Assembly: GCA_033558025.1 (NCBI GenBank)
Contig: JAUCEF010000013.1
Coordinates: 551,001-615,000 of the forward strand
Direction: 5' to 3'
Length of the DNA: 64,000 bases
DNA from: Phytophthora sp. 'mugwort'
Taxonomy: Eukaryota > Oomycota > Peronosporomycetes > Peronosporales > Peronosporaceae
The notes below the pieces were generated by a model, which saw nothing but the letters and a program-made list of their open reading frames with translations, ran no database searches and was not told where the DNA came from. Below, piece by piece: positions 1 through 10,045 of this stretch. The position numbers and the translations under genes were made by a program. The first letter of the stretch is position 1. Every line of letters begins with the position of its first letter.

Positions 1-241
1 CCGCGTCCATGTGGAGCAGCATCAGTCCGAAAGCGATGTTGCTCAACTTGACGTAGTCGTCCTTGGCCCGCGAGTCCGTGTAGCTTGGCGTCGTCTCACA
101 GTTCACGACATGCCACGTCGACTTGGTCAGGAACACGCCACGCATGTAGCGGTTCCACGTCGCGTAGTTGTCCCCGTTGAACTTGTCAATGGAGACCTTG
201 GTCGAGGCGTCTTGGGCAGAGGACATGGTGCTTGGGCTCAT
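1..241 (-). CDS. gag-pol: Family A2 gag-pol, N-terminal 80 codons (partial)
   Basis: The start codon is at 241-239, inside the primer-binding site (245-234), and the frame runs open to base 1. It encodes the beginning of the copia-type GAG domain: [13 protein letters not shown], then the [15 protein letters not shown] segment typical of copia gag N-termini. The residues ([19 protein letters not shown]) match the A2 copies at 25405 and 52477 rather than A1. A second ATG five codons in (CACCATGT) is an alternative start. The frame is uninterrupted here, but the rest of the protein lies outside the window, so functionality cannot be judged. Confidence 0.85.
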   Translation of the reverse strand, partial: MSPSTMSSAQDASTKVSIDKFNGDNYATWNRYMRGVFLTKSTWHVVNCETTPSYTDSRAKDDYVKLSNIAFGLMLLHMDA

Positions 242-245
242 AACC

Positions 246-595
246 TAATGAAAGGTATGGATCTTGGACACGAAGCTTGTACGAAGCGGAGGGAGGGACG
301 TCGCAGACGGCGGGACCGGAGCGAAGGCACTTGAGGGGTAGAATGAAGATTCGAAAGTGATTGAATTGTTGGAGCTTACACCCTAATGTTATAGACACGC
401 GACCCTGCGTCCTATCACCTAGTGCATCTAATCAACCATCACTCACCGGTGTTCGTCCAATCATCCTACTCGTCTAATCATCGGTGGCGTAAACAACTTA
501 CCGTAATCACCATAATCAACGTGGGTTCGGATTGGACCGGTTCGGGTTAACCGGTTCACGGCTAATAACTGATACCAAACCGGTAACCTTCAATA
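246..595 (-). repeat. A2 5' LTR (350 bp), minus strand
   Basis: It matches the 350-bp A2 LTRs at 25051 and 52123 in reverse complement. It begins TATTGAAGG (595) and ends ATTA (246), a variant shared with the LTR at 25051 where other copies have ATCA. The primer-binding site follows at 245-234 with no gap. Confidence 0.92.
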
Positions 596-1880
596 AAGAG
601 CTACGAGAACGTCGTGCTGAACTTGGAGATGAGCAGCGCTGAACTGCGGTCGCAAGACGTTGTGAAGGTGCTCACGAACGAGCACATCAAGCGACAAGGC
701 GAGAAGACGGCGACGGTGAAAACTGAAGACGCGGCCAAGGCGTTCAACACCGACCGTGAGCCTCGCCAATGCACGTACTGCGGTAAATTGGGGCATGTCA
801 TTGACAAGTGCTGGACCAAGCAGAAGGACGAGAACCGAGGGCCAAGACGCGGCGGCAACGGCCGTGGACGCGGGGCCAACAACATCCAGTGGAGAAACGA
901 CAGCGACGGCTACGACAACGACTACGATCGAGTGGCGTTCGCGGTTTCCCTGGAATGTGGAGTTTCGACGGACAAGAATGTGTCCGGGATGTGGGCGGTC
1001 GACAGCGGTGCCACGCACCATATTTGCAACGACAAGTCCAAGTTCGCCAATTTGATCGAGTGAAATGAAGGCGAACTTTCGGTGGCCGATGGCAACAAGG
1101 CTGCCATCAAGGGTGTGGGGACCATCGTGGAAAGAGTGGTCCTGCCTAACGGCGACGAGCGCGAGATCGAGATCAAGAACGCACTATACGTGCCAAATAT
1201 GAGCAAGAATCTGCTTTCAGTGCCGCAGATAAACAGGCATGGCAAGTTCCAAGTGATATTTGACGGCACTGAGATGCACGTTTCGCGCAAGGACTCGAAT
1301 CAAGTGGTGGCGACGGCGGATCTCGTGGATGGACTCTACTGGCTTCGCACACCTCAGCGATCGGCAAATGCGGCGACAAGTGGAAGGACGGTCGATTTGC
1401 ACGCGCGTATGGGTCACGCTCCAGTCGAGGTTCTTCGCAAGATGGTCGACACCTCGAGATGATCAAGGACGCGAAAGCACCTTCCAAGTCGAGTGGACCA
1501 AGTGTGTGTCGTGGTTGCCAGCTAGGCAAAATGGTCCAAAAACCATTCCCAAGCAACCGTGACAAGCGTCGCTACGACACATTTGAGCTGCTCCACTTTG
1601 ACATCTGCGGACCCATGGAGGAAAACTCGCTTGGCGGTAGCAAGTACCTGCTCCTGATCGTGGACGAAGCCAGCGGATGCATGAAGGGTTTCTGTCTGCG
1701 TGCCAAGTCGGAAAGTGAAAACTGCATCAAGACATACATCATGAAGGTGCAGACGCAGTTCGGCAAGAAGGTCAAGTTTGTGCGGCACGACGGAGCTCGT
1801 GAGTTTGCGACTAACTCGCTCAAGGATTTCTACGAAGACGAAGGCATCGAGCAGCAAACCACGGTTCCGTACGCGCATCA
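596..1880 (+). pseudogene. gag-pol: Family A1 gag-pol monomer 1, first segment (GAG end to IN), broken
   Basis: This corresponds to about residues 165-592 of the intact A2 protein at 52477. It covers the end of GAG, the CCHC zinc knuckle ([14 protein letters not shown], near 774-815), the protease motif DSGAT (near 1001), the integrase HHCC finger and the first two integrase aspartates. It is broken twice: a premature TGA at 1061-1063 where other copies have CGA/CGG, and a 2-bp insertion near 1452-1456. The segment is cut at 1880 by a family B element and resumes at 10046. The same TGA occurs at 13622 in the next monomer, so the two share ancestry. It cannot make a full protein. Confidence 0.9.
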
Positions 1881-1993
1881 TGTTGTCAAGGAGACGCCTC
1901 GAGCAGCTGCTGTATACCGGTAGGATACCGGTATGACCTTCACTCAGTGGCACCTCAATCACTCCGGCGATTACGGGACGATGATTACGATGC
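1881..1993 (+). repeat. B 5' LTR, truncated (first ~113 bp)
   Basis: It starts TGTTGTCAAGG like all B LTRs and matches the first ~113 bp of the LTR at 9733. It then jumps straight into the integrase zinc-finger coding sequence (GCALGKQTR). The last 200 bp, with the promoter-like INR/FPR motif and the primer-binding site, are missing. Confidence 0.9.
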
Positions 1994-2660
1994 CGGATGC
2001 GCGCTCGGCAAGCAGACGCGATTGAGTTTCGAATCGACATCGCCCAAGCGTGCCAATGAACTACTGGAGGTAGTGCACAGTGACGTATGCGGGCCCATGC
2101 GCACGCCGACGTTTGGCGGCAAGCGCTACTTCGTCACCTTTATCGACGACAAGTCGCGCTACTGCGTGGTGTACCTGGTGAAGAACAAGTGGGAGGTGGC
2201 CGACAAGTTCGCGCACTTTGTGGCGTTTGCGGAGACACAGACCGGCAAGCGCGTCAAGGAGCTTCGCAGTGACAACGGTGGTGAGTACAAATCCGACAAA
2301 ATGGCCAAGTTTTGCAGCAAGCGCGGCATCGTGCAGAAGTTCACGCCACCATACACGCCGCAGCTCAACGGAATCGCGGAGCGCATGAACCGGACGCTAG
2401 TTGAATGCGCGCGGTGCATGCTGGAGCACACGAGTCTGTCCAAGGCATACTGGGGCGAAGCAGTCATGACGGCTATGTTCCTGCGCAACCGCTGTCCGAC
2501 ACATGCGCTTGACAACGATAAGTCTCCGTACGAGTTGTGGACTGCCAAGAAACCATTGCTGGCCAACCTCAAAGTCTTCGGTTGCCACGCCTACGTGCAT
2601 GTGGCGAAAGAGAAGCGAACCAAGCTGGATGCGCGATCGGTGCGATGCAGGTTCCTGGGG
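1994..2660 (+). pseudogene. gag-pol: Family B gag-pol fragment: integrase core
   Basis: It encodes B integrase from the second CxxC pair (GCALGKQTR) through the catalytic core: HSDVCGPM, RSDNGGEYKSD and NGIAERMNRTL carry the D, D and E of DD35E. It continues to RCRFLGY. GAG, protease and the first half of the HHCC finger are lost in the deletion at 1993/1994. The reading frame is open up to 2660, where an A1 element inserted (TSD TGGGG, 2656-2660). Coding resumes at 7394. Confidence 0.9.
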
Positions 2661-3003
2661 TATTGAGGGTTGCCAGGTTTTGGTACTGTGTACCAGTAAC
2701 CGGTTAACCCGAACCGGTCCAACACGATCCCGCGATGTTTACGGTACGTTGTTTACGCAACCGATGATTAGACGAGTAGGATGATTGGACGAGTGCGGAG
2801 TGTTGGTGATTGGATGCACCAAATGATTGGATGCAGGGCTGCATATCTATGTGGTAGACTAGGTAGTGTAAGCTCCGATAAATCAATCACTTTCGAATCT
2901 TCCTTCTTCAGCTCAAGTGGTCTTCACTCCGGTCCCCGCACCCAAGTGCAGAACTCCCTCCGCTCAACCCAAGCCTCGCTTCAAGACCTCAACACCTTTA
3001 TCA
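2661..3003 (+). repeat. A1 5' LTR (343 bp)
   Basis: It runs from TATTGAGGG to TTTATCA. It contains paired ACCGGT palindromes near the 5' end and an initiator-like TCACTTT at 2887-2893. The primer-binding site follows directly at 3004. Confidence 0.95.
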
Positions 3004-3007
3004 GGTT

Positions 3008-6000
3008 ATGAGCCCAAGCACCATGTCCTCTGCCCAAGACGTCTCGACCAAGGTCTCAATCGACAAGTTCAACGGAGACAACTACGCGACGTGGAACCGC
3101 TACATGCGTGGCGTGTTCCTGACCAAGTCGACGTGGCATGTGGTGAATCGGGAAACGTCTCCATCCTTTACGGACTCCCGGGCCAAGGACGAGTATGTCA
3201 AGTCGAGCAACATCGCTTTTGGACTGATGTTGCTTCACATGGACGCCGACTACCATCATGTGGTCGATGACTGCGAGGAAGCATGGATCGCGTGGACGCG
3301 CTTGAAGACGCTGTACGGTGGATCGCAGAAGGCTGGTCGCATCTACCTCAAGCGACAGCTCTTCAGCATGGAGATGTCGGAAGGCGGCAATGTGTTGCAT
3401 CATTGCAATGATGTCCTGAACATCAGCGCCAAGCTCAGCAGCATCGGCGCCAAGATGGAGGACGAGGACGTGGCGATCTGCTTGCTGCGCAGTCTCCCCA
3501 AGAGCTACGAGAACGTCGTGCTGAACTTGGAGATGAGCAATGCAGAGCTGCGGTCGCAAGACGTTGTGAAGGTGCTCACGAACGAGCACATCAAGCGACA
3601 AGGCGAGAAGACGGCGACGGTGAAGACTGAGAACGCGGCCAAGGCGTTCAACACCGACCGTGAGCATCGCCAATGCACGTACTGCGGAAAATTGGGGCAT
3701 GTCATTGACAAGTGCTGGACCAAGCAGAAGGACGAGAACCGAGGGCCGAGACGCGGCGGCAACGGCCGTGGACGCGGGGCCAACAACATCCAGTGGAGAA
3801 ACGACAGCGACGGCTACGACAACGACTACGATCGAGTGGCGTTCGCGGTTTCCCTGGAATGTGGAGTTTCGACGGACAAGAATGTGTCCGGGATGTGGGC
3901 GGTCGACAGCGGTGCCACGCACCATATTTGCAACGACAAGTCCAAGTTCGCCAATTTAATCGAGCGAAGTGAAGGCGAACTTTCGGTGGCCGATGGCAAC
4001 AAGGCTGCCATCAAGGGTGTGGGGACCATCGTGGAAAGAGTGGTCCTGCCTAACGGCGACGAGCGCGAGATCGAGATCAAGAACGCGCTTTACGTGCCAA
4101 ATATGAGCAAGAATCTGCTTTCAGTGCCGCAGATAAACAAGCATGGCAAGTTCCAAGTGGTATTTGACGGCACTGAGATGCACGTTTCGCGCAAGGACTC
4201 GAATCAAGTGGTGGCGACGGCGGATCTCGTGGATGGACTCTACTGGCTTCGCACACCTCAGCGATCGGCAAATGCGGCGACAAGTGGAAGGACGGTCGAT
4301 TTGCACGCGCTATGGGTCACGCTCCAGTCGAGGTTCTTCGCAAGATGGTCGACACCAAGATGATCAAGGACGCGAAAGCACCTTCCAAGTCGAGTGGACC
4401 AAGTGTGTGTCGTGGTTGCCAGCAAGGCAAAATGGTCCAAAAACCATTCCCAAGCAACCGTGACAAGCGTCGCTACGACACATTTGAGCTGCTCCACTTT
4501 GACATCTGCGGACCCATGGAGGAAAACTCGCTTGGCGGTAGCAAGTACCTGCTCCTGATCGTGGACGAAGCCAGCGGATGCATGAAGGGTTTCTGTCTGC
4601 GTGCCAAGTCGGAAAGTGAAGACTGCATCAAGACATACATCATGAAGGTGCAGACGCAGTTCGGCAAGAAGGTCAAGTTTGTGCGGCACGACGGAGCTCG
4701 TGAGTTTGCGACCAACTCGCTCAAGGATTTTTACGAAGACGAAGGCATCGAGCAGCAAACCACGGTTCCGTACGCGCACCAGACCAACGGCACGGCAGAG
4801 CGAGCCATCCGAACTATCGTCACGATCGGCCGCAGCATGTTGCATCACGCCAAGCTGGACAAGTGTTTCTGGGCTGAGGCGGCGATGACGGCCATCTATG
4901 TGAAGAACCGCCTGCCGTCACCCAAGATCGAGCACAAGACTCCGTTCGAGATCGTCTACAAGTCCAAGCCGAGTGTGAAGCACATGCGTGTTTTCGGCTG
5001 TCGGACGTACATCCTGACTCCGAAGGAGAAGCGACTCAAGTGGGATCCCAAGGCTCGCGCCGGATTGTTTCTGGGTTACGAAGAAGTGTCCAAGGCGTAT
5101 CGACTTTATGACATCGAGGCGGGGCAGGTGGTCATCAGTCGCGATGTCAACTTCGATGAGTCGACCTTTGGATGTTCACCGACGATTTCCGATGAAGATG
5201 TCGATGACCTGGACTTCGACTCGCTCGACATCGACAATGATGGTTTCCGCCAGACGGAGTACACGCAGGCAGGGAAGCGCAAGAGCCGCCCGAGTGACGA
5301 AGATGAAGCTGCCAGAAAACCGCGAGCTGTGCGTCATCGACCTGGACTGGAAGAAGCAAGTGCGCCGAACTACTCCCCTCCGCACCGAGCAGACGCAGAC
5401 GAAGAAGAAAAGTCTGGAGACCAAGATGAAGAATCGACTCCACCAGTTTATTGGCGTGCAAGTGCCAATGCCGTCGAAGCAGGCGATCTATCGGAGCCGA
5501 CGACATTCCAAGAAGCGGTGAACGGCCCCGACCAAGTGCACTGGCGCAAGGCGATTCGTGCTGAGTTAAAGTCGATGCGACTTCATGGTGTGTTTCGTGC
5601 TGCCAAGTTGCCCAGCGGACAAAGCGCCATCGGTACCAAGTGGGTGTTCAAGATTAAGCGCAAAGCCGACGGGTCGATCGAGAAGTACAAGGCGCGCCTG
5701 GTGGCCAAGGGTTTCAAGCAAAAGTACGGCATCGACTACACGGAGACGTTCTCGCCCGTGGTCAAGTACGTGACGCTCGCATGGTCATCGCGATTGCCAA
5801 ATATTTCGACTGGCCCCTCGACCAACTCGACGTGGTGACTGCATTCCTATACGGGATAATGAAGGAGTTGGTGTTCTGCGTGGTTCCTGAAGGCGTCGAG
5901 CTGGATGGTGATTTCGACTGCTTGGAATTGGTGAAGGCGATCTACGGTCTCAAGCAAGCTTCGCGCGTATGGAACGAGACCTTCGACGAATTCGTGTGCT

Positions 6001-7043
6001 CTATCGGTTTTCAAGTTTCAGCCTTCGACCCGTGCCTCTACATCAAGGTTGTCGATGGCCACTGTGTGCTCGTGCTGGTCTACGTGGACGATGTGTTGGT
6101 CACCGGAAGTTCACCCGAGCTGATCTCACGCACGAAGAACGACCTCAAGACACGCTTCGAAATGACTGACAGTGGCAAGTGTGTGTTCGTCCTTGGAATC
6201 GAGCTGGTGGATGGCCCGGACGGCAGCGTGACGATGTGCCAGCGGCGTTATGTGGATGATATCCTGAAGCGTTTCGGTATGGACGAGTGCAAGGCTGTGG
6301 TGAGTCCGGTAGACATGAGCACTCGACTGGTTCCAAGTGACGCAGCGACCAAGGTGAACGCTCCGTTTCGCGAAGCTGTGGGTGCCCTCATGCACTTGAT
6401 GACTGCTACTCGCCCGGATATCGCGTACGCAGTAGGCTATGTATCGCGCTTCACGGAGAACCCCCAAGAGGAACACTGGGTTGCGGTCAAGCGCATTTTT
6501 CGCTATCTACAAGGCACCAAGACGCATGGAATCTGTTTCAAGCCAGGCAACAAGATCGACTTTCGTGGGTATTCGGATGCGGACTGGGCTGGCGACCTCG
6601 CGGACCGCAAGTCGACTTCCGGCTACACGTTCATGCTGATGGGTGCGCCAGTGAGCTGGGGAAGCAAGAAGCAGTCAAGTGTTTCGCTGTCTACGAGCGA
6701 GGCGGAATACATCGCGCTCAGTCTGGCGATCCAAGAAGGCAAGTGGATTCATCGCCTGCTATGCGAGATTTTGGCGGCTGCCAACGAGACTGGACCCGAG
6801 CTCAAGATCCGCGAAGACAACCAGTCGTGCATCAAGATGACGAAGAACCCAGTGAACCATGGTCGCGCCAAGCACATCGACATCAAGTATTATCACATCC
6901 GTGATGAGGTCAAGCGCGGCGAAGTCAAGCTCGAGTACTGCGAGACTTCTATCATGCTGGCGGACATCATGACCAAGGCACTGCCAGGACCGCGCCACAC
7001 GGATCTGACGGCGTCCCTCGGTATCCACGCGTGTTCGCATTGA
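3008..7043 (+). pseudogene. gag-pol: A1 gag-pol polyprotein, two frameshifts
   Basis: The frame starts at the ATG inside the primer-binding site (3008) and ends LGIHACSH, TGA 7041-7043. Domains in order are GAG, CCHC knuckle, DSGAT protease, HHCC and DD35E integrase, RT with YVDD, and RNase H (YSDADWAGD). It is broken by a 1-bp deletion near 4308-4311 (before the integrase finger motif MGHAP) and another near 5776-5781 (inside RT, after KYVTL). The stretch from about 5190 to 5570 is A2-like (ends [12 protein letters not shown]), so this A1 copy is a mosaic. It is nearly intact but cannot be translated as one protein. Confidence 0.93.
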
Positions 7044-7050
7044 GGGGGCG

Positions 7051-7393
7051 TATTGAGGGTTGCCAGGTTTTGGTACTGTGTACCAGTAACCGGTTAACCC
7101 GAACCGGTCCAACACGATCCCGCGATGTTTACGGTACGTTGTTTACGCAACCGATGATTAGACGAGTAGGATGATTGGACGAGTGCGGAGTGTTGGTGAT
7201 TGGATGCACCAAATGATTGGATGCAGGGCTGCATATCTATGTGATAGACTAGGTAGTGTAAGCTCCGATAAATCAATCACTTTCGAATCTTCCTTCTTCA
7301 GCTCAAGTGGTCTTCACTCCGGTCCTCGCACCCAAGTGCAGAACTCCCTCCGCTCAACCCAAGCCTCGCTTCAAGACCTCAACACCTTTATCA
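7051..7393 (+). repeat. A1 3' LTR (343 bp)
   Basis: It is nearly identical to 2661-3003, differing at about two sites. It is preceded by a purine tract (GAGGGGGCG) that overlaps the gag-pol stop codon and would serve as plus-strand primer. Confidence 0.95.
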
Positions 7394-8459
7394 TGGGGTA
7401 CTCGGACCACGAGAAAGCGTATCGGTTCGAGGAGATCGAGAGTGGTCGCGTGCTGGTGAGCCGCGATGCACAGTTCATGGAAGACGTCTTCGACGGTGGA
7501 AGACGCGACTACAAACCCAAGGAGGCGCTGGTGGACCTTCAAGATGCGGAAGAAGGCACCATGGACAAAGATGAACAGTTGGCATCGGACGACGAAGATG
7601 AAGAGACTGCGCGAGGTGATGAATTCTTGCCCGGCAGCAAGAGACACCCGCGGACACAGTCGCTGGAGGAAGCGGTGGAGACCCCGAGTGCCAAGCGATA
7701 CGCGTCAGAGAATCGACGCCAAGGCCTGGATGAGATGTCTGCCATGGCTCGAGACAACGACAAGAGCTTCGAGGCGGCGTACGTCGTGGATTCAGTGGGA
7801 GAAATGCCGACCACGTTCAAGTCGGCGATGGAATCCAGCGACGCACGCAAATGGAAGGAGGCCTGCGACTCGGAGTACGACTCGCTGCGCAAGAACGACA
7901 CATGGGACGTGGTACCGCTGCCCAAGGGACGCAAGGCCATCGGCTGTCGATGGGTCTTCGCGTGAAGGAGAACCAAGCCGGCGAGATCGAACGATACAAG
8001 GCGCGCCTGGTGGCTAAGGGTTTTTCGCAGAAGCACGGCATCGACTACGACGAGACCTTCGCGCCCGTGGCCAGGTTCACGTCCATCCGAATCGTGCTAG
8101 CGATGGCTGCCAAGTACGGGCTCAAGCTGCACCAGATGGACGTTAAGACAGCCTTTCTTAACGGCGTCCTGGATGAAGACATCTACATGCAGCAGCCGGA
8201 CGGATACATAAGCGGAGGACGCCCGGATCATGTGTGCAAGCTCAAGCGCGCGCTCTACGGTCTCAAGCAGTCGCCGCGCATGTGGAACCACACCATCGAC
8301 GATTTCATGCTCAAGCTGGACTTCGACAAGTGCGAGACCGACCACTGCGTCTACGTCAAGCGCAACGGCGACAGCATGGTGCTCGTGGTGCTGTACGTGG
8401 ACGACCTGGTGATTGCGAGCAGTGATGACGACATGCTCAAGGCGACCAAGAGCGCACTA
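7394..8459 (+). pseudogene. gag-pol: Family B gag-pol fragment: IN linker to RT
   Basis: This continues the B frame after the A1 insertion (7394-7398 is the TSD copy). It encodes the integrase C-terminal linker, rich in acidic residues, then RT: VKENQAGEIERYKARL, LHQMDVKTAFLNG and YVDDLVIAS. A 1-bp deletion near 7956-7960 creates a TGA at 7963, so linker and RT lie in different frames. The fragment is cut at 8459 by a solo LTR (TSD CACTA) and resumes at 8804. Confidence 0.9.
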
Positions 8460-8798
8460 TATTGAGGGTTGCCGGGTTTTGGTACTGTGTACCAGTAACC
8501 GGTTAACCCGAACCGGTCCAACACGATCCCGCGATGTTTACGGTACGTTGTTTACGCCACCGACGATTAGACGAGTAGGATGATTGGACGAACACCGGTG
8601 AGTGATGGTTGATTAGATGCACTAGGTGATAGGACGCAGGGTCGCGTGTCTATAACAGTAGGGTGTAAGCTCCAACAATTCAATCACTTTCGAATCTTCA
8701 TTCTACCCCTCAAGTGCCTTCGCTCCGGTCCCGCCGTCTGCGACGTCCCTCCCTCCGCTTCGTACAAGCTTCGTGTCCAAGATCCATACCTTTCATCA
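8460..8798 (+). repeat. Solo family A LTR (339 bp), A1/A2 chimera, TSD CACTA
   Basis: A single LTR with no internal region is flanked by CACTA at 8455-8459 and 8799-8803. The first third is A1-like (TATTGAGGGTTGCC, GTTTACGGTACG). From about 8555 it is A2-like (CCGGTGAGTGATGG, then the A2-type end TTTCATCA). This fits LTR-LTR recombination within an inserted element whose two LTRs were of different type, or a hybrid LTR subfamily. Confidence 0.92.
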
Positions 8799-9775
8799 CA
8801 CTAAGCAAGCGGTTCGAGATGACGGACCTAGGCGAGCTGAGCTACTTTCTCGGAATGGAGATCAAGCAAGACATCAAGGCTGGTGAGGTGACGATGCGGC
8901 AGACCAAGTTCGCGCGGAGCATCCTGAGCAAGTTCAGCATGGAGAACAGCAAGCCCGTGAAAACGCCGCAGGACCCCGGACTCAAGCTGACCAAGGCTAT
9001 GTGCGACGGCGGGTGCAAGCATGATGACAGCATGGCAGGCGTGCCTTACCGGAACGCCGTGTGCTGCCTCATGTACTTGATGGTGGGCACCCGACCGGAT
9101 CTGGCTGCGGCAGTGGGCACACTGAGTCAGTTCGCTGCAGACCCATGCCCCACACACTGGCAAGCACTCAAGCGCGTCCTCCGCTACATCCAAGGCACGG
9201 CGACGTACGGCATCGAGTTTCGCACCAAGGACCAAGACGGCGTCTGCGGCTACTCGGATGCGGACTGGGCGGGTGATGTGGAGTCGCGCCGCAGCACGAG
9301 CGGATACGCGTTCATAATGAGCGGTGGATGCGTGAGCTGGCGCAGCAAGAAGCAGAGGACGGTGGCACTATCGTCGACGGAAGCCGAGTACATGGCGCTA
9401 TCGGAGGCAACACAGGAGGCTGTGTGGCTCAAGGCGTTTCTGTGCGAGATAGGCGAAACCACAGAGGACAAGGCGATCAAGATCTACGAAGACAACCAAG
9501 GATCCATCGCGCTTGCCAAGAATCCCGAATTTCACAAGCGTACCAAGCACATCGACATTCGCTACCACTTCGTGCGCGAGAAGGTCGAGGACGGAGAAGT
9601 GGTGCTCGAGTACTGTCCGACGCAAGACATGCTGGCGGACCTGATGACCAAGCCCATTCCAGCGGCGCAGTTCGACTGTCTCCGGAGCAAGCTCGGCATC
9701 GAAGCACCGAAGGCTATCGAGTCGAGTGGGAGTGTTGTCAAGGAGACGCCTCGAGCAGCTGCTGTATACCGGTAG
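8799..9775 (+). pseudogene. gag-pol: Family B gag-pol fragment: RT end and RNase H
   Basis: After the TSD copy CACTA (8799-8803) the B frame continues open to the stop at 9773-9775. It encodes the end of RT (SKRFEMTDLGELSYFLGMEI), the connection region and RNase H ([43 protein letters not shown]). The last 13 residues (VVKETPRAAAVYR) and the stop codon lie inside the 3' LTR, which starts at 9733. This segment is undamaged, but the gene as a whole lacks GAG and protease and is frameshifted upstream. Confidence 0.9.
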
Positions 9776-10045
9776 GATACCGGTATGACCTTCACTCAGT
9801 GGCACCTCAATCACTCCGGCGATTACGGGACGATGATTACGATGCACGTGGGTACAAGATTGTGGGTACAAGATGGGCATCGACGTGGCGCTCTGCGATT
9901 GGCTGAAGTAACTCAGTATCCAGTAGGGAATCCAGTAGAGTGTACCCAGTAGGTAGAACTGTAGGCTTAGAGGTAGCAAGGAGTTTGCGAACTAAGGACC
10001 TAAATCAATCACTTTGCATTTTGCCATCAAGTGACCAAGCCTTTT
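9733..10045 (+). repeat. B 3' LTR (313 bp)
   Basis: It runs from TGTTGTCAAGG to AAGCCTTTT. It has two ACCGGT sites 11 bp apart near the 5' end and an INR+FPR-like motif at 10009-10025, 20 bp before the end. Confidence 0.95.
10009..10025 (+). promoter_or_regulatory. INR+FPR-like oomycete core promoter in B LTR
   Basis: TCACTTTGCATTTTGCC fits every position of the oomycete initiator plus flanking-promoter-region consensus as I recall it (YCAYTYYNCMWTTTNYY). Initiation at the A near 10011 would leave only about 35 nt of LTR downstream. Confidence 0.6.

Larger units (their letters stand above)
1..595 (-). mobile_element. Family A2 copia element, 5' part, minus strand, cut by window edge
   Basis: Reading leftward, this is an A2 5' LTR (595 to 246), the primer-binding site and the first 80 codons of gag, then the window ends. 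Its outer LTR edge abuts plus-strand family A gag at 596, so it is inserted inside an A1 copy. The expected 5-bp TSD would be AAGAG (596-600), with its partner outside the window. Confidence 0.9.
2661..7393 (+). mobile_element. Complete A1 copia element (4733 bp) with TSD TGGGG
   Basis: Two 343-bp LTRs (2661-3003 and 7051-7393) flank one gag-pol region. The 5-bp TSD TGGGG is seen at 2656-2660 and 7394-7398 and splits a family B integrase/RT frame. By eye the two LTRs differ at only about two positions, which implies recent insertion. The coding region has two single-base deletions. Confidence 0.95.
1881..10045 (+). mobile_element. Family B copia element, internally deleted, with nested A1 and solo LTR
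   Basis: This plus-strand B element is inserted in the integrase region of an A1 copy. Its flanks are CATCA (1876-1880) and CACCA (10046-10050), a 5-bp TSD with one later substitution. From left to right it holds a truncated 5' LTR (1881-1993), B pol from the integrase finger onward, a whole A1 element (2661-7393), more B pol, a solo family A LTR (8460-8798), the end of pol and a complete 3' LTR (9733-10045). The 5' LTR remainder, GAG and protease are deleted. Confidence 0.9.

Noticed and set aside
1061..1063. TGA after the protease as a programmed readthrough or gag/pol control point
   Set aside because: It is not at the GAG/PR boundary, and intact copies have CGA/CGG there. A mutation shared by two monomers is the simpler explanation.
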